DNA from: Misgurnus anguillicaudatus
Taxonomy: Eukaryota > Chordata > Actinopteri > Cypriniformes > Cobitidae
NCBI RefSeq assembly: GCF_027580225.2
Contig: NC_073352.2
Span: 622,501-686,500 of the forward strand
Reading direction: 5' to 3'
Length of the DNA: 64,000 bases
Shown: positions 10,640 through 64,000 of the stretch, one piece after another
Layout: each line of letters starts with the position of its first letter
Position numbering within the stretch: the stretch's first letter is position 1
Notes under the pieces: generated by a model
Told to the model about the DNA's origin: nothing
Database searches by the model: none
The model's input: only the letters and a program-made list of their open reading frames with translations
Made by a program: the position numbers and the translations under genes

Positions 10640-11000
10640 CAGTTAATTTTTCTGACGCGTTTGAGAAAGGACTTCTCTGAGGGAGAGAACTATATTGTAT
10701 GGCGTAATAGCACTTTTGGGAGTACTTCGACTCGGCGCAGTAACACCCTCCCTCTCCCATTATGAGAGTGAGAAGGGGAGCGGACTTTTCAGGCGAGTCG
10801 AAGTACTCCCAAAAGTGCTATTACGCCATAAAATATAGTTCCTCTTTTAAATCCGCTTAGAAAAGCGCTACGTTTTATTTTGTACCACCAAACTTGCTCG
10901 TATAACTACTTTGGTCACTTCTAACTTTATCTCTAAATGGTACCATTGAATGAATGGGGCTAAGCTAAATGCTATCGAAGCGTCGCAGCTAATGGCGATT
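10640..11000. repeat. Foldback repeat with a 34-bp perfect inverted repeat
   Basis: Arms at 10701-10734 and 10794-10827 are perfect complements (left arm starts GGCGTAATAGCACTTTTGGG) around a 59-bp loop that contains TCTCCCATTATGAGAGTGAG. Similarity of the arms continues outward with mismatches through GAACTATATT(G/T)TATGGCG. The flanking sequence to 11000 recurs in inverted order at 28918-29160, so it is part of a dispersed element. I do not recognise the superfamily. Confidence 0.7.
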
Positions 11001-11700
11001 CACAACTTACGTGCACGCACACAGATGATAGAGGGATGTATCAACAATTCTTAGTTAAGGTAATAACATATTTTAATATTGAAAATGAGTAGACTATTCC
11101 TTTAAACATTCCTAGGTGTCTGGAAAGCCAGTCAAGTGCACTTGTCTTTTGCATCAAGAGCTCCGCGTCCGCAGGTTCTTGTCATCATATTATTCTGTAA
11201 TCACATGCACTAACGCATGCACGCACCAGAATAACGAACCATCAAGAGGCGCGAATGTATGCGTGTGTTCGTCAGGGTGATGGTTTGCGTGGCTGCGTGC
11301 GTTAACGCGTTACAGAATAATATAATACAAGCAAACATTTTGACACAAACGCAACTTTATACTGAAATCGCGAGACAGCATTTCAACTCGACGAGAATTC
11401 CTGTAACGCTTTTATACACTCCTTATATTTACATAGTCAAAGCCATATCTATGGTCAAAGCAGCAAGCAAATGTCCTCGGTCTCCGCTCTGCATCTGCAG
11501 CTGGCTCTCATCCACACTTCAAAGACCCGCCCCATCCTACTTCTGATTGGCTAGTTTGTTAGAGTGAAATATGTGTGGCTCTCATACTATTTGTAGGCGA
11601 ACGCTTGAACTTAAACTGATTTTTTTTTACATTCGTCCCCAACGCCGCACGCCGGAGATCCGGCACGGTGCCGGAAAACTTTAAGCCCTGTGTTTATGAT
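11001..11700. repeat. Dispersed repeat, copy 1 of 2
   Basis: A block around 11160-11660 (markers TATGCGTGTGTTCGTCAGG, AACATTTTGACACAAACGCA, CGAGACAGCATTTCA, CTGATTGGCTAGTTTGTTAG, CGCCGGAGATCCG) recurs in the same orientation and order at 38660-39460 with many substitutions and small indels. It is GC-richer than its surroundings and has CpG-rich stretches. No terminal repeats or coding frame could be assigned. Confidence 0.65.
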
Positions 11701-11887
11701 CACAACAAACATTATAAGTAAGTAGACTGACAAATTAAAACAAAATGCTACAAAAACTATAAAAAACAGTTTTGCTTATTTGTATCAACATGGTACAAAC
11801 GGTGCTAAATAGCACTAAAAGTGGTTCTTGGCTCGTAATCATAGAGGAACCATTTTTAGTGCTATATAGCACCTAGGAAGCACCTAT

Positions 11888-13686
11888 GGGCGCACTCACA
11901 CTATCCAAACCAAACCGCGCTCGGGCGCGTTTGACCCCCAAAGCCTGGTTTGTTTGACTAGTGGATCGCTCTGTTCCGCGCCAGGGCGCGGATTGGTTAA
12001 TCGCGCCGAGGCCGGGTTGCAGAGGTGGGCCGGAGCGCGATTTACTTGGGCTCAGGCGCGGAAGGCTGTGGTGTGAGCGCGATTCAAAAGGTGAAGACGT
12101 CAGTTGCGCGACCACTCACCTTCATCTGTCTCCATAAAAACCTTTTGATGCGCACAGCGGGGTTACGTGAATGTCTGAGCTGCACACGTGACAGATCAAC
12201 TAAGCAATATGATGACATGTTAGAGGACTGTCTGTAATCGCGCACCAAACGACTCCAGGTAAAAAACACAGACTTATCATTGCGGTGTGTTCCAGTGTTA
12301 AAGGTGCCATTTGTAATAATTGAGGTAAAAGATTTTAGAAAATTAGCTACACGCATCAAAAGAATGAGAAGAAATAAGGGCAAAGATGTCATTAAAAAAT
12401 GACAAGGTATAGTGCTGCAGAAATATCAATCTGAATTAGCATGCTAAATTACTAGCTACAGCCCGACTGGTGTTGTAATACCAGTTTCGACCATGGGAGG
12501 CGGTATGCGGGCCACGCACATAACCGCCAGCCAAACTGCAATACACGAATAAGTCGCGTGTGTGGGAGTACAGCCCTTTACTACTACCGCTGCGTCCGAA
12601 GCTGACTTGTTGACTTAAGAAGCATGAAGGCAGATCAGAGAAATGCAATTCGGACAGCCATGGATTCGGACATGCCTTCCTGCCTTGCAATAGGGTTTTC
12701 GGACGCATTTCAGTTCAGGGAAGAGAGCGGAAGAATGGCTAAAGCAAGAGACATTTACCACTACCACAACCATTTGCTGCAGGGAACAATGCGCTCGGAA
12801 TCACAAATAAAATTTGATAAATTAAGGAACCGAACCAGAGTAAATACTGGCACTGCTTTTCATCGCTGGAGACAACTAATGGACATGAAAGAAATGAGGT
12901 TCGACTCCCAAATGACAACATTTCTTTTCGATTGGTAAGTAAGATGCTGTTAGTATTTCGCTAGAAGTTCACTTATAATAGGTATTGCGATAACCTATGC
13001 TCAGCTTGTACATGAACTACGGCTTTGTGCAGTAAATGTGGCTCCATCTGAAAGCAGCTAATGGCAATTCACTTTTAATCAAGAAACAGGCTTCACTGAC
13101 GAGAAGCGCAATGACTATCGCATGCAAATTATCGCGCATCCTTAGCTGTTAGCGTTTAATAGTTAGCTCTACCCACAGATCCGATCCGGTTTTCACCCGT
13201 TATCTACCAAGCTGATACTAAAATGTAACATTAGCTAAGAAGCTTGAAATGTCTTCGATGATAATGAACACCAAATGGACGCACGAAACGTAGCGGAAAA
13301 CATTGCAATTTTAATGAGACCGAATGTTTTTTTTGTGACTAATGATAACTTAGTTGCTAATGTAAATCAAACTTGATATATGCTGCTAAATTTGCAGCTG
13401 CTAAATTAAAATAGACTAACTCACTTTCTGGAGGTATACTGCCCCCGTCTGTTTGGAGTGTGGAGTATGAATTGATTTTTTTTTTGGCGGATATTTTAAA
13501 TGGTCCCTTTAAGAGAGAGCTTTACTTCCTGCTTTTTTCAAAACAAACGCATCTTAATGACGAAAGCGCGCCCGGACTCGTGTCGATAAAAAGTGCAGTG
13601 TGAGTGCGTGCACCTGGGGGAGTAGGGAGGGGTGACAATCGCGCTGGGGCATGGTTTGATTTGGTTTGGATAATGTGAGTGCGCCC
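11888..13686 (+). mobile_element. 1.8-kb element with GGGCGCACTCACA terminal repeats
   Basis: The ends are GGGCGCACTCACACTATCCA and, inverted from the right, GGGCGCACTCACATTATCCA, followed by AACCAAA on both sides. It lies inside the outer element at 11757-13860. The first 250 bp are GC- and CpG-rich. A plus-strand open frame with a strong splice donor lies at 12624-12934. I found no clean target duplication, so the superfamily is left open. Confidence 0.65.
12624..12934 (+). CDS. Putative first coding exon of an element-borne gene
   Basis: The frame opens with ATG at 12624 (a second ATG is at 12660) and runs without a stop for about 104 codons to GATTG at 12934, where GTAAGTAAG makes a strong 5' splice site. 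The last third reads SESQIKFDKLRNRTRVNTGTAF.. then HRWRQLMDMKEMRFDSQMTTF, that is an AFxRWRxLxxxK...FLFD pattern. I have an impression of similar AFxRWRxL blocks in predicted fish proteins encoded by DNA transposons, but cannot name the family. The N-terminal part has no visible domain. Downstream exons were not identified before the element ends, so the gene may be truncated. Confidence 0.45.
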
Positions 13687-13922
13687 TCCATACGGGGGTC
13701 AAATAGCACCACATATGGTTCTACATAGCACCTTATGGTTCTTCACAGGTGCTACACAGGTTAGCTTCATTGGTGCTATATGGCACTTAAAATGGTTCCT
13801 CTATGATTGCAAGCAAAGAACCACTTTTAGTGGTATTTACCACTTTGTTTTTAGAGTGTATGCATTTATGTCAAATGTAACTTTGTTTAAAGATTTTCTT
13901 CCAGGTGTATGTGGGCTTTTAC

Positions 13923-64000
<50,078 letters not shown>

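Larger units (their letters stand above)
11757..13860. mobile_element. Outer MITE-like element carrying a nested element
   Basis: The two flanks 11798-11875 and 13765-13850 are inverted copies of each other: one reads AGTGGTTCTTGGCTCGTAAT then ATAGAGGAACCATTTTTAGT, the other, complemented, AGTGGTTCTTTGCTTGCAAT then ATAGAGGAACCATTTTAAGT. The right end TTTTTAGAGTGTA resembles the ACACTCTAAAAA termini common on fish MITEs. The inner 1.8 kb is a separate element. The exact left end is uncertain by some tens of bases. Confidence 0.55.

Noticed and set aside
12084..12708. Minus-strand frames at 12084-12392 and 12436-12708
   Set aside because: They lie inside the 1.8-kb element opposite the plus-strand exon, with no splice context or recognisable motif.
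1..13922. Search for the next downstream nup210 exon (human VSPVSYLRV segment)
   Set aside because: No conserved translation found by eye on the minus strand; it is taken to lie outside the window, although a diverged short exon could be missed.

Overview
The window looks like vertebrate, teleost fish DNA, probably from a cyprinid. The reasons are short conserved exons with GT/AG borders, kilobase introns, CA/TA microsatellites, and a very dense load of cut-and-paste DNA transposons of the kinds I associate with zebrafish and carp (hAT, Tc1, Harbinger, piggyBac/Kolobok-like TTAA elements), plus decayed LINEs. The species call is inference from repeat flavour.

One host gene is present. It runs on the minus strand from 63075 (upstream side) to 13923 (downstream side) and is the central part of nup210 (gp210/POM210), the large lumenal-ring membrane glycoprotein of the nuclear pore. 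I can place 18 exons. Joined with their splice phases they give 2514 nt, exactly 838 codons with no stop. Both ends of the gene lie outside the window: the signal peptide and first lumenal third are beyond 64000, and the C-terminal third with the single transmembrane segment is below position 1. Exons sit in small clusters (62.9; 59.6-59.3; 53.4-52.8; 43.3-43.0; 36.7-36.2; 30.1; 21.1-20.5; 15.8-15.4; 14.0 kb). Within clusters the introns are about 70-115 bp. Between clusters they are 1.3-15 kb and filled with transposons.

Layout by region. 1-5 kb: the end of a GTAAC-rich element, a 133-bp satellite with an alternating A/B (266-bp) higher-order pattern, a Harbinger-type element inserted in it with a CAG target duplication, and the terminus of a GGGCCCGAGCAC-ended element. 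5-9.7 kb: three minus-strand LINE remnants, two of them split by DNA transposons whose target duplications can be read. 10-13.9 kb: foldback repeats and a two-level nest whose inner 1.8-kb element carries a plus-strand exon with a good splice donor. 13.9-21.1 kb: six nup210 exons, a hAT element, an L1 ORF2 tail and an almost complete but frameshifted Tc1. 22-25.1 kb: a nearly full CR1/jockey-type LINE. 31-36 kb: a piggyBac-like element containing a Tc1 remnant that itself contains a hAT element. 37-42.9 kb: an LTR-like promoter region, a hAT element and several MITEs. 43.4-48.9 kb: a deep nest of at least four levels. 49-62.5 kb: more hAT elements, TTAA MITEs and microsatellites.

The genes do not form a pathway. 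The window is one host gene whose introns have repeatedly been used as landing sites. The observations most worth a second look are the splice-site oddities (a GC-AG intron, GT microsatellites at two successive acceptors, hAT insertions within 40 bp of splice sites), the nested insertions that can be ordered in time, the dimeric satellite, and the coding exon inside the inner element at 11.9-13.7 kb. I saw no prokaryotic gene, CRISPR array, tRNA or rRNA.
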